11,525 nucleotides of DNA, taken from NCBI GenBank assembly GCA_015522345.1, contig WAML01000236.1, positions 1 through 11,525 of the forward strand, in the 5' to 3' direction. This document shows, one piece after another, positions 6,340-11,525 of this stretch. Each line of letters starts with the position of its first letter. The stretch's first letter is position 1. This stretch comes from Desulfurococcales archaeon (lineage in GTDB: Archaea; Thermoproteota; Thermoprotei_A; Sulfolobales; Desulfurococcaceae). A model generated the notes under the pieces. The model was given only the letters and a program-made list of their open reading frames with translations. It was not told where the DNA came from and made no database searches. The translations under genes were made by a program, and so were the position numbers.

Positions 6340-7437
6340 CTATACTTTCCTCATCACTAATTTTTTAGTCATATATATGAAGACGTTCTTTATTTCACTA
6401 TCCAATAATTTGCTCTCTTCAATAATACCGATAGAGTCATTGAATAATTTTTTGATTAAGGATTCGTTATAGTCTAAACTACCAGTATTCTTCACTATTT
6501 CCCGAACATATAGTATATCATCAGCTGTTATATCATCGGGTTTTTTACGATCATATATTTCTTCTAGGAATTTCTTATCATCACTACTTCCTAACTCATA
6601 TGCTTTAACTATTAATAACGTCTTCTTTTTCTCTTTTACATCACTTCCAACAGGTTTTCCCGTGATCCTTGGATCTCCATATAAGCCTATTATATCATCC
6701 CTTAGTTGAAAAGCTATACCAGCAGATCTAGCGTATTTAGTGAATAATTCTAAATATTCTTTTCTACCTTTAGCAGCTATAACTCCTAGGTGCAACGGTA
6801 ATTCCACAGTGTATGATGCAGTTTTTAGTTCGTGTATTTTTAATACATCTTCTTCTTTAACATACTTTAGTGGCTTATATGAGAAGTATACATCAAGATA
6901 TTGTCCGTAGGCAACCATTCTTAAGCCTATACTATATCTTTTAATTAATTTAACTAATGTATCACTATCGAGATTGGCTGAAGAAAATGTTGCTATAGCA
7001 AGGGCTTCTAAGTAATCTCCTGCTAGAATAGCCTGAGAAATACCGTAGTGTATACAATCTCCTAAAAGCGATTCTTCAACACATTTATTCTTGAACCATA
7101 TATGTAGTGTAGGTCCTCCACGCCTTAGTTCATCTCTATCCATTATATCGTCATGTACTAGTAAGTAGCTTTGGAGATACTCTATGCCATACATTATCGG
7201 TAATATAGTATCTATTGGTGCCCTGGGTTCTACACTCCAGTAACCTAGGAGCACAAGTAGGGCGCGAAGTCTTTTTCCGCCACGTAACGTATAGTCTTTT
7301 ACAGCATTAACTAGTTCTTCGAGAGGAGCATATACATTCTGTGCTTCATTAAAATATTTATTGAGATCCTTCTCGAGAGATTCATTAACATATTTTTTAG
7401 CTAGATCAAGTATGTTCTCTCCCAAATATTTACTCAT
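6340..7437 (-). CDS. Short-chain polyprenyl diphosphate synthase (probable geranylgeranyl diphosphate synthase)
   Basis: Condenses isopentenyl diphosphate with allylic diphosphates to make the C15/C20 precursors of archaeal ether lipids; soluble, Mg-dependent. Motifs in order: GGKRLR (53-58) for diphosphate binding, first Asp-rich motif DDIMD (96-100) followed by RRGGPT, Lys204 in HELKTASYT, and the second Asp-rich motif in FQLRDDIIGLYGD (244-255). Tyr91, five residues before the first Asp, is the bulky chain-length residue position (Phe77 in the Sulfolobus acidocaldarius GGPP synthase), which argues for C20 or shorter. The protein is 365 residues, somewhat longer than the roughly 330 typical, partly through the segment at 115-130. 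ATG with AGGTGA at 9-nt spacing. FPP versus GGPP product is not settled. Confidence 0.93.
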   Translation of the reverse strand: MSKYLGENILDLAKKYVNESLEKDLNKYFNEAQNVYAPLEELVNAVKDYTLRGGKRLRALLVLLGYWSVEPRAPIDTILPIMYGIEYLQSYLLVHDDIMDRDELRRGGPTLHIWFKNKCVEESLLGDCIHYGISQAILAGDYLEALAIATFSSANLDSDTLVKLIKRYSIGLRMVAYGQYLDVYFSYKPLKYVKEEDVLKIHELKTASYTVELPLHLGVIAAKGRKEYLELFTKYARSAGIAFQLRDDIIGLYGDPRITGKPVGSDVKEKKKTLLIVKAYELGSSDDKKFLEEIYDRKKPDDITADDILYVREIVKNTGSLDYNESLIKKLFNDSIGIIEESKLLDSEIKNVFIYMTKKLVMRKV

Positions 7438-7446
7438 AAACTCTAT

Positions 7447-7452
7447 TCACCT
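7447..7452 (-). promoter_or_regulatory. Shine-Dalgarno site of the prenyl synthase gene
   Basis: Minus-strand AGGTGA, 9 nt before the ATG at 7437, supports this start. Confidence 0.7.
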
Positions 7453-7500
7453 ACTTGTAAAAACATAAGATGCTATGACTATATTAGGTTTATTCGAAGT

Positions 7501-7510
7501 CTATTTAAAA
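7501..7510 (-). promoter_or_regulatory. Putative TATA box of the prenyl synthase gene
   Basis: Minus-strand TTTTAAATAG in the 90-nt gap before the gene predicts a transcript start near 7478 and a leader of about 40 nt. The string is a typical crenarchaeal TATA form. Confidence 0.4.
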
Positions 7511-7527
7511 TATAGCAATGAACCTAC

Positions 7528-8295
7528 CTACTTCCTTTCCTTAATTACTTTTTTCAATTCGTTTAATACGTGGAGTAGTTCCTCTCTATTTTCCAAGAGT
7601 TCCCAATAGATCTTCTCTGGTTTAGGCGGTCTGGGATTTATATAAATACTCCTTGTTGGAGTAAATATTATGTCTACGGTTAAGTCGTGTTTTTCTATAG
7701 GTATCTTTGAATTAATTACCTGTACATCATGTACTGTTGTAACAACATATATTGTTTCATCTACTACCCCTATAGTCCTAAGGATAGCATACTCTAGTTC
7801 TGCAAAGCCTCCTCCTTTTCCTAAACGTCCTCCCCACAGATCAACTGCTACACAACCTGTTATAATAAGGTCTATTTGTGGTATTTCTTTAAGTTTTAAT
7901 AACCTTCCATATTTAAACGCGCCTTTTATTGTTGAAGCGTACCTATATTTGGACACTGGTATATGAGCTGGATCTAGTATAAGGAAACCTGAACGTAGCT
8001 TGGGAGTAGCCATAACAATTTTCTTGCCATGTAGCAGGGCAAGATATCTTACTGGCTGTTGAGGACTATCCGGATTCGATTTAATTACTAAAGATTTTCT
8101 CCATATACTTGTTTTTGCCAATCTTTTCGCAGCTTCTTCTGCACCAATGAAATTAGGTATCCTTCCATATACTGGTCTAGGGAATCTAGCTATATTCTTC
8201 TCCTCCATAAGCTTCCATATAGTCTCCCTAATCTTTTTCTTAATCTCCTTTACATCTTCTTGACTACCATAGTGCTGGTTCAAGGCTTTCTCCAC
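7528..8295 (-). CDS. 5-formyltetrahydrofolate cyclo-ligase-like protein (COG0212)
   Basis: Belongs to the 5-formyl-THF cyclo-ligase (MTHFS) superfamily, whose classical members convert 5-formyl-THF to 5,10-methenyl-THF with ATP. Seen: an N-terminal helix IRETIWKLMEEKNI, then GRIPNFIGAEEAA (44-56), KSNPDSPQQPVR (72-83), and the glycine-rich GGRLGKGGGFAELEYA (155-170) in place of the GxGxGYYDR loop of classical enzymes. This places it in the MTHFSD-like archaeal branch, whose substrate is not established; crenarchaeal C1 carriers may be modified pterins. The start is GTG at 8295; a TATA-like string 23-32 nt upstream predicts an almost leaderless mRNA. It is divergent from hexulose-phosphate synthase with only 49 nt between start codons, a C1-metabolism pairing. 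The C-terminus is Lys/Glu rich. Confidence 0.82.
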   Translation of the reverse strand: MEKALNQHYGSQEDVKEIKKKIRETIWKLMEEKNIARFPRPVYGRIPNFIGAEEAAKRLAKTSIWRKSLVIKSNPDSPQQPVRYLALLHGKKIVMATPKLRSGFLILDPAHIPVSKYRYASTIKGAFKYGRLLKLKEIPQIDLIITGCVAVDLWGGRLGKGGGFAELEYAILRTIGVVDETIYVVTTVHDVQVINSKIPIEKHDLTVDIIFTPTRSIYINPRPPKPEKIYWELLENREELLHVLNELKKVIKERK

Positions 8296-8298
8296 TCA

Positions 8299-8308
8299 AA
8301 TATTTAAG
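8299..8308 (+). promoter_or_regulatory. Putative TATA box of the hexulose-phosphate synthase gene
   Basis: AATATTTAAG, centred about 27 nt upstream of 8330, would give a 15-nt leader containing GTGGGT before the ATG at 8345. It lies inside the region just upstream of the opposite gene's predicted transcript start. Confidence 0.45.
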
Positions 8309-8309
8309 C

Positions 8310-8315
8310 CACGTG
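8310..8315. promoter_or_regulatory. CACGTG palindrome midway between two opposed TATA boxes
   Basis: The perfect palindrome CACGTG sits almost exactly halfway between the TATA-like strings at 8299-8308 (plus) and 8318-8327 (minus). It is a candidate operator position for the divergent pair; the short length means chance cannot be excluded. Confidence 0.3.
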
Positions 8316-8317
8316 TT

Positions 8318-8327
8318 ATTATAAAAT
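8318..8327 (-). promoter_or_regulatory. Putative TATA box of the cyclo-ligase-like gene
   Basis: Minus-strand ATTTTATAAT, centred about 27 nt upstream of the GTG at 8295, which fits a leaderless transcript. It overlaps the zone just upstream of the predicted plus-strand transcript start. Confidence 0.45.
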
Positions 8328-8344
8328 GAAGTGGGTTATATAAT

Positions 8345-9034
8345 ATGAAACTAAACCCGCCAATCCTTCAAGTTGCACTAGATATTACTGAACTAGGAAA
8401 AGCTATTTCTATAGCTGTTTCTATAGTGAGTAATCTGCCTAAAGATCACCTAATAATAGAGGCAGGAACTCCTTTGATTAAAAAATGGGGTGTTCTTTCT
8501 ATAAAACTGTTAAAGGAGTCAACGAACTCTATTATTTTTGCGGATACCAAAACTATGGATGTAGGCGGTTTAGAGGCGTCTATAGTATATAATGAGGGGG
8601 CTGATATAGCCAGTGTATTGAGTGTTGCCAGCAATGAAACAATAGTGTCTATGATAGAAGAAGCTCGTAGGAGAAATAAGTTTGTAGCAATAGATCTAAT
8701 TAATAACTCAAGTCCTCTTAAGAGAATTACTGAGCTTTTTGAAAAAGAAATCTATCCTGATATAATAATTTATCATGTAGGAATTGATGTACAAAAAATA
8801 CGTGGGATTAGCGTATATGAATTATTTGATGAAGTGAGGAATCTTATAAAATATGTGAGGAATTGGAGCCCGAGAACTATGGTTGCTGTAGCTGGTGGTT
8901 TATCACCTGGTAAGATAAGAAAATTCGTAGATTTAGACATTGATATAATTATTGTGGGAAGCGCTATTACCAAGTCTTCAGATCCCGTAGAAGTATCAAA
9001 GACTTTATTGAAAGAAGCTGGTGTATTATCTTAA
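8345..9034 (+). CDS. hxlA: 3-hexulose-6-phosphate synthase (OMP decarboxylase superfamily)
   Basis: A TIM-barrel enzyme that condenses formaldehyde with ribulose 5-phosphate to D-arabino-3-hexulose 6-phosphate. In archaea lacking the oxidative pentose pathway it is thought to run backwards to make ribulose 5-phosphate for nucleotides, releasing formaldehyde. Motifs: LQVALDI (8-14), IEAGTPLIKKWG (38-49), ADTKTMDVGGLEA (66-78) carrying the superfamily D-x-K-x-x-D catalytic triad Asp67/Lys69/Asp72, His144 in HVGID, AVAGGLSP (181-188) and IIVGSAIT (202-209) at the phosphate site. KTMD followed by GA(D)I distinguishes it from true OMP decarboxylase. At 229 residues it is slightly above the 210 usual for free-standing enzymes. 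The partner 6-phospho-3-hexuloisomerase is neither fused nor adjacent. Divergent from the cyclo-ligase-like gene. Confidence 0.88.
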   Translation: MKLNPPILQVALDITELGKAISIAVSIVSNLPKDHLIIEAGTPLIKKWGVLSIKLLKESTNSIIFADTKTMDVGGLEASIVYNEGADIASVLSVASNETIVSMIEEARRRNKFVAIDLINNSSPLKRITELFEKEIYPDIIIYHVGIDVQKIRGISVYELFDEVRNLIKYVRNWSPRTMVAVAGGLSPGKIRKFVDLDIDIIIVGSAITKSSDPVEVSKTLLKEAGVLS

Positions 9035-9041
9035 AGAATGT

Positions 9042-10145
9042 CTAGAAACGCGGAAATTCTACGTAGTCTTCTATTACATCTTTGAATTCTCTGGCCTTTT
9101 CCTGAATTTCTTTAATCATTTCTATAAGCATTTTAGCTGCTCTTCTCTTGTCTTCACCACATAAAATAAGTCCTTTAAGACAATCTCTATAGAGTGTCTC
9201 CAGATCCTCTTCTTTTTCAAATAGGTAGTACATGTAGAGATCATATACTGTACATTTCCATGGCTCGCCCCCGTATTTCCTCTGTTCCTCGGCTGTAGCT
9301 CGACCACCTGTAAGTGCCTTCATTACTTTACTACGTATGGTTTCTTCATCATCGCTCAAGAATATGGCATATTCTGGTTTTGAACTACTCATTTTATTTC
9401 CGTCTAATCCTCTTATGAATTTATGATATGTAGACGCAGGCCTCTTTAGACCTAGTTCATTCTCGAATCTATCAGCTATATCCCGTGTAAGCCGTAGATG
9501 TGGATCTTGATCTGCTCCTACAGGTACAAGTACCCACTTATATCCTCCATACTCAGGTAGTTGTAGATGGAGTATATCGGCTACTTGGGTAAAAGCGGCT
9601 ACTATTTTACTGGGCTCAAGTTCACCGTATATGGCCTCCATTTCAGCCATAGACACTTTCCTGGAGAACATTTGTATTAACCTATAGTATGGTGTATCAG
9701 AATTTGTTTGAAAGTATATACGTGTTTTCTTTGGGTCTAGTCCTATAGCGTAGGCATACATAATGTATTCTCTTGCATACTCCATTAGTTTTTTCCTTGG
9801 GATTCTTCTTACAGCATAGGCTTCAGCATCAGCTATTGCAACACTCACGTGAACGCCTATTTCTTGATAGAACCTTAGTTCTTCAAAGACCATTAAATGG
9901 CCTAAATGAACATGTCCACTTGGCATGAGTCCTGTAAGCACTGCTACTTTTTCTCCATTTTTGTACGCTTTAAGCCATTTATCAAAGTCTCTATGTCCAA
10001 ATATTATTTTTCTACTAAAGAATCTATGTTTCTGAGGAAGCATAGACAATATATTATTGTCTATAGGTTGTATCCCAAACTGACTAAATAATTTCTCGTA
10101 ACTCTCTATGGCGAAATGTCCCCAAGGATCTAGTTTTAAAGTCAA
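9042..10145 (-). CDS. trpS: Tryptophanyl-tRNA synthetase, archaeal/eukaryotic type
   Basis: Charges tRNA-Trp with tryptophan using ATP; class I synthetase. Seen: the N-terminal DPWGHFAIESYEKLFSQFG typical of the archaeal/eukaryotic branch, the HIGH-equivalent HLGH (80-83) in PSGHVHLGH, AIADAEAY (103-110), VGADQDPHLRLTRD (209-222), which corresponds to the GIDQDPYFRMTRD signature, and the KMSKS-equivalent KMSSS (251-255). Length 367 residues is complete for this type. The start is TTG at 10145; an in-frame TGA five codons upstream and no other start codon in between make this the only option. GAGG (10156-10159, minus) upstream serves as ribosome site but can pair with CCTC next to the start. 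It follows the amidohydrolase gene by 47 nt. Confidence 0.96.
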   Translation of the reverse strand: MTLKLDPWGHFAIESYEKLFSQFGIQPIDNNILSMLPQKHRFFSRKIIFGHRDFDKWLKAYKNGEKVAVLTGLMPSGHVHLGHLMVFEELRFYQEIGVHVSVAIADAEAYAVRRIPRKKLMEYAREYIMYAYAIGLDPKKTRIYFQTNSDTPYYRLIQMFSRKVSMAEMEAIYGELEPSKIVAAFTQVADILHLQLPEYGGYKWVLVPVGADQDPHLRLTRDIADRFENELGLKRPASTYHKFIRGLDGNKMSSSKPEYAIFLSDDEETIRSKVMKALTGGRATAEEQRKYGGEPWKCTVYDLYMYYLFEKEEDLETLYRDCLKGLILCGEDKRRAAKMLIEMIKEIQEKAREFKDVIEDYVEFPRF

Positions 10146-10146
10146 C

Positions 10147-10159
10147 GAGGGCCCGCCTC
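10147..10159 (-). promoter_or_regulatory. GC-only hairpin over the trpS ribosome-binding site
   Basis: Minus-strand GAGG-CGGGC-CCTC: a 4-bp stem with a 5-nt loop, ending one base before the TTG start of trpS. This 13-nt GC-dominated run in an AT-rich region includes the only SD-like GAGG. It might modulate initiation; the stem is short. Confidence 0.3.
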
Positions 10160-10192
10160 ACTAAAACAGTACTATTACCTAAATAATCAGTT

Positions 10193-11305
10193 CTAGTATG
10201 CTTTAATAACTTTACTACCGAGGACCCTATATGATGATACGGCTGTGCTCGCCCTCTTTATTATTGAACCTATTTTATCAAAACTTTTAATGATATTAAA
10301 TCGATCCATATTAAGTAGTAATATGTTTGCTGTCTCGCCTTCTTCTATCTTCCATGACAATTTGTTTGTAGCCATCACTTGAAGAGAATTCTTTACTATA
10401 TCACGGAATATATGGTTTGGCTTAATTCGTGGATTATTAGAATGCAATATACTATATACGATCTCTATATCTCTCCATATGTCTGTACTAAAACACCCCA
10501 TATTATCTGTACCAACTCCTATTTTAACACCAAGCCTATACGCTTTAGAGTAGTTAGGCAGTTTTCCTTGAAACCATAAATTGCTTCGGGGGCAAGTTAC
10601 TAAAACTACATCATTTTCTACTAATAATTTAAATTCCCAGTCTTCTAAATACACTCCATGTACTACATGATTTAATTTAACGCCGTGGTCTATAAGGTAC
10701 GTTAGACTTCCAAGTTTTTCTTGCCTCTTAGTCTCGCTAACATGAGCTGCAACTGGATATTTATACGATATTCTTGCTAATTCATCTAAGCTCCATTTAT
10801 TTAATCTTAATGGATTAGCGATGCCAAGACTCCCACACTTATTTGCAACAAGAACTAGTTCGTCTAAGTCATTTATATTATGGGGACGTGTATAGGGTTT
10901 GTACACTATGTGGTATTCACTGAATAAATTCTTTAATAATGTACAATAGGAGTATTCTTCAAGAAAGTCACTTATACCGCTAAAAACTAGTAATTCATTT
11001 TCTATAATGCCTCTATAAATATCGATGTTGCGTAGACCCAAGAGTCTTATTAATACATGTTTTATACCTTTTGAGCCAACATACTCAGGTAAATTATAGC
11101 CTATACAAGCTTCTTTAGCTATAGAATCTAGGAAATGAACATGAGCATTAATTATCCCTGGTAAAGCTATAGAGGCACTATAATTCTGTCCACCATTCTT
11201 CCGCTCCTCTACTTCTTTTATAACACCATTTTCTATAACAATAGAGGCATTCTCTAAAATATCATACTCGCTTCCATAAACTAAGTATTTAACATTGATC
11301 ACCAA
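10193..11305 (-). CDS. COG0402-type amidohydrolase (cytosine/purine deaminase-like), substrate unknown
   Basis: A metal-dependent hydrolase of the amidohydrolase superfamily, 370 residues. Seen: an N-terminal beta-sandwich segment with VIENGVIKEV, PGIINAHVHFLD (49-60) with metal ligands His55 and His57, a third His188 in AAHVSET with Glu191, His216 in LNHVVHGVYL, CPRSNLWF (238-245), and the catalytic/metal Asp267 in GVGTDNMG. The C-terminal part returns to the sandwich with EEGETANILLLNMD. These motifs fit deaminases and chlorohydrolases acting on nucleobases, guanine or S-adenosylhomocysteine-like compounds, but do not pick the substrate. The start is TTG 11305 or the next codon GTG 11302; no ATG is in frame upstream of the conserved part. 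It directly follows a candidate C/D box sRNA on the same strand. Confidence 0.88.
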   Translation of the reverse strand: MVINVKYLVYGSEYDILENASIVIENGVIKEVEERKNGGQNYSASIALPGIINAHVHFLDSIAKEACIGYNLPEYVGSKGIKHVLIRLLGLRNIDIYRGIIENELLVFSGISDFLEEYSYCTLLKNLFSEYHIVYKPYTRPHNINDLDELVLVANKCGSLGIANPLRLNKWSLDELARISYKYPVAAHVSETKRQEKLGSLTYLIDHGVKLNHVVHGVYLEDWEFKLLVENDVVLVTCPRSNLWFQGKLPNYSKAYRLGVKIGVGTDNMGCFSTDIWRDIEIVYSILHSNNPRIKPNHIFRDIVKNSLQVMATNKLSWKIEEGETANILLLNMDRFNIIKSFDKIGSIIKRASTAVSSYRVLGSKVIKAY

Positions 11306-11306
11306 A

Positions 11307-11373
11307 GGCTCAGAGCCGGAGATCCCTTCTTCACCCAGTTTTTATTCTGCCTGGACTAGGATTCATCACTGCC
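11307..11373 (-). ncRNA. Candidate archaeal C/D box guide sRNA (2'-O-methylation guide)
   Basis: Minus strand, about 67 nt. In order: GGC stem strand (11373-11371), C box GTGATGA (11369-11363), 13-nt guide ATCCTAGTCCAGG (11362-11350), D' box CAGA (11349-11346), 11-nt linker, C' box GTGAAGA (11334-11328), 14-nt guide AGGGATCTCCGGCT (11327-11314), D box CTGA (11313-11310), and GCC (11309-11307) closing the terminal stem. Layout and length match archaeal sRNAs bound by L7Ae, Nop5 and fibrillarin. By the five-nucleotides-from-D rule the targets would be the underlying G in CCUGGACUAGGAU and in AGCCGGAGAUCCCU; I cannot name the target RNA. A TATA-like string about 24 nt upstream fits. Weak points: D' is non-canonical and the D'-C' linker is long. 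Confidence 0.62.
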
Positions 11374-11391
11374 ATAGTAACTATATGCACT

Positions 11392-11402
11392 AATTTATTA
11401 AT
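11392..11402 (-). promoter_or_regulatory. Putative TATA box for the C/D sRNA
   Basis: Minus-strand TTAATAAATTA, centred at 11397, predicts transcription start near 11370-11372, coinciding with the 5' end of the sRNA stem at 11373. The transcript may continue into the amidohydrolase gene. Confidence 0.45.
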
Positions 11403-11525
11403 TTAGTTTTTATACACTACTTTACTATAAAGGTTATAACTAAAATAAATAAATGATTATTAACTATGTTTTATTTAGAGAACAAATTACTATATTTATT
11501 AGACAGGGAAGTAGTTTGCTGGGTA
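11403..11525. other. AT-rich intergenic stretch, no gene recognised
   Basis: No convincing coding frame: minus-strand frames from the right edge close within 8 to 20 codons and show no recognisable motif. A TATA-like TATATTTATT at 11491-11500 (plus) could drive a gene starting at or past the right edge. Nothing else is supported. Confidence 0.4.

Noticed and set aside
6336..6360. C box-like GTGATGA on the minus strand at the end of the prenyl synthase gene
   Set aside because: No D box, no second box pair and no terminal stem follow; the bases encode the C-terminal Val-Met-Arg.
8345..9034. Orotidine 5'-phosphate decarboxylase as the product
   Set aside because: The KTMD-type active-site segment with the following glycine-alanine-rich region and the HVGID strand fit hexulose-6-phosphate synthase better.
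9340..9360. Second C box-like ATGATGA on the minus strand inside trpS
   Set aside because: No CTGA at suitable distance; it encodes an acidic stretch of the protein.
11512..11525. Possible start of a tRNA gene (GCTGGGTA at the right edge) behind a TATA-like box
   Set aside because: Only about 8 nt are inside the window and the T8-A9 position does not align cleanly with a 7-nt acceptor strand.
1..11525. CRISPR array, insertion sequence or provirus
   Set aside because: No regularly spaced direct repeats, transposase, integrase or phage-like gene were seen.

Overview
The window looks like a stretch of chromosome from a hyperthermophilic crenarchaeon, probably Desulfurococcales; Staphylothermus is my best guess, though no marker here proves it. 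The reasons are low GC, compact short operons on both strands, GGTGA/GGAGGTGA-type Shine-Dalgarno (SD) sites, TATA boxes about 27 nt upstream of predicted starts, several TTG or GTG starts, and an archaeal gene set: archaeal/eukaryotic-type TrpRS, short-chain prenyl diphosphate synthase, hexulose-phosphate synthase, a KaiC-like ATPase and an MJ1316-family protein.

Layout. Positions 1-2785 (minus) hold an ABC importer operon of the FecCD/BtuCD class: a membrane-anchored substrate-binding protein, a permease and an ATPase cut by the left edge. A 285-bp divergent intergenic region with a perfect 7-bp inverted repeat separates it from gdhA (plus, 3071-4339). Convergent to gdhA lie two minus-strand genes, a KaiC-like ATPase and an MJ1316/UPF0248 protein. 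Next is a minus-strand DUF134 (UPF0251) helix-turn-helix protein, divergent from a Pro/Met/Gln-rich protein with a C-terminal coiled coil like DUF5320 (6001-6333). A prenyl diphosphate synthase follows on the minus strand.

Positions 7528-9034 hold a divergent pair: a 5-formyltetrahydrofolate cyclo-ligase-like gene (minus) and 3-hexulose-6-phosphate synthase (plus). Their 49-bp gap appears to hold two interlocked promoters around a CACGTG palindrome. The right part carries trpS, an orphan COG0402-type amidohydrolase, and directly upstream of it an unannotated candidate C/D box guide RNA at 11307-11373.

Most genes are housekeeping or metabolic: nitrogen assimilation, isoprenoid lipid precursors, C1/pentose metabolism and tRNA charging. 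The most interesting signals are the candidate C/D sRNA with its own TATA box, the overlapping promoter pair, and the DUF134/coiled-coil pair. I see no CRISPR array, insertion sequence or phage genes, and no gene-free stretch longer than 300 bp.
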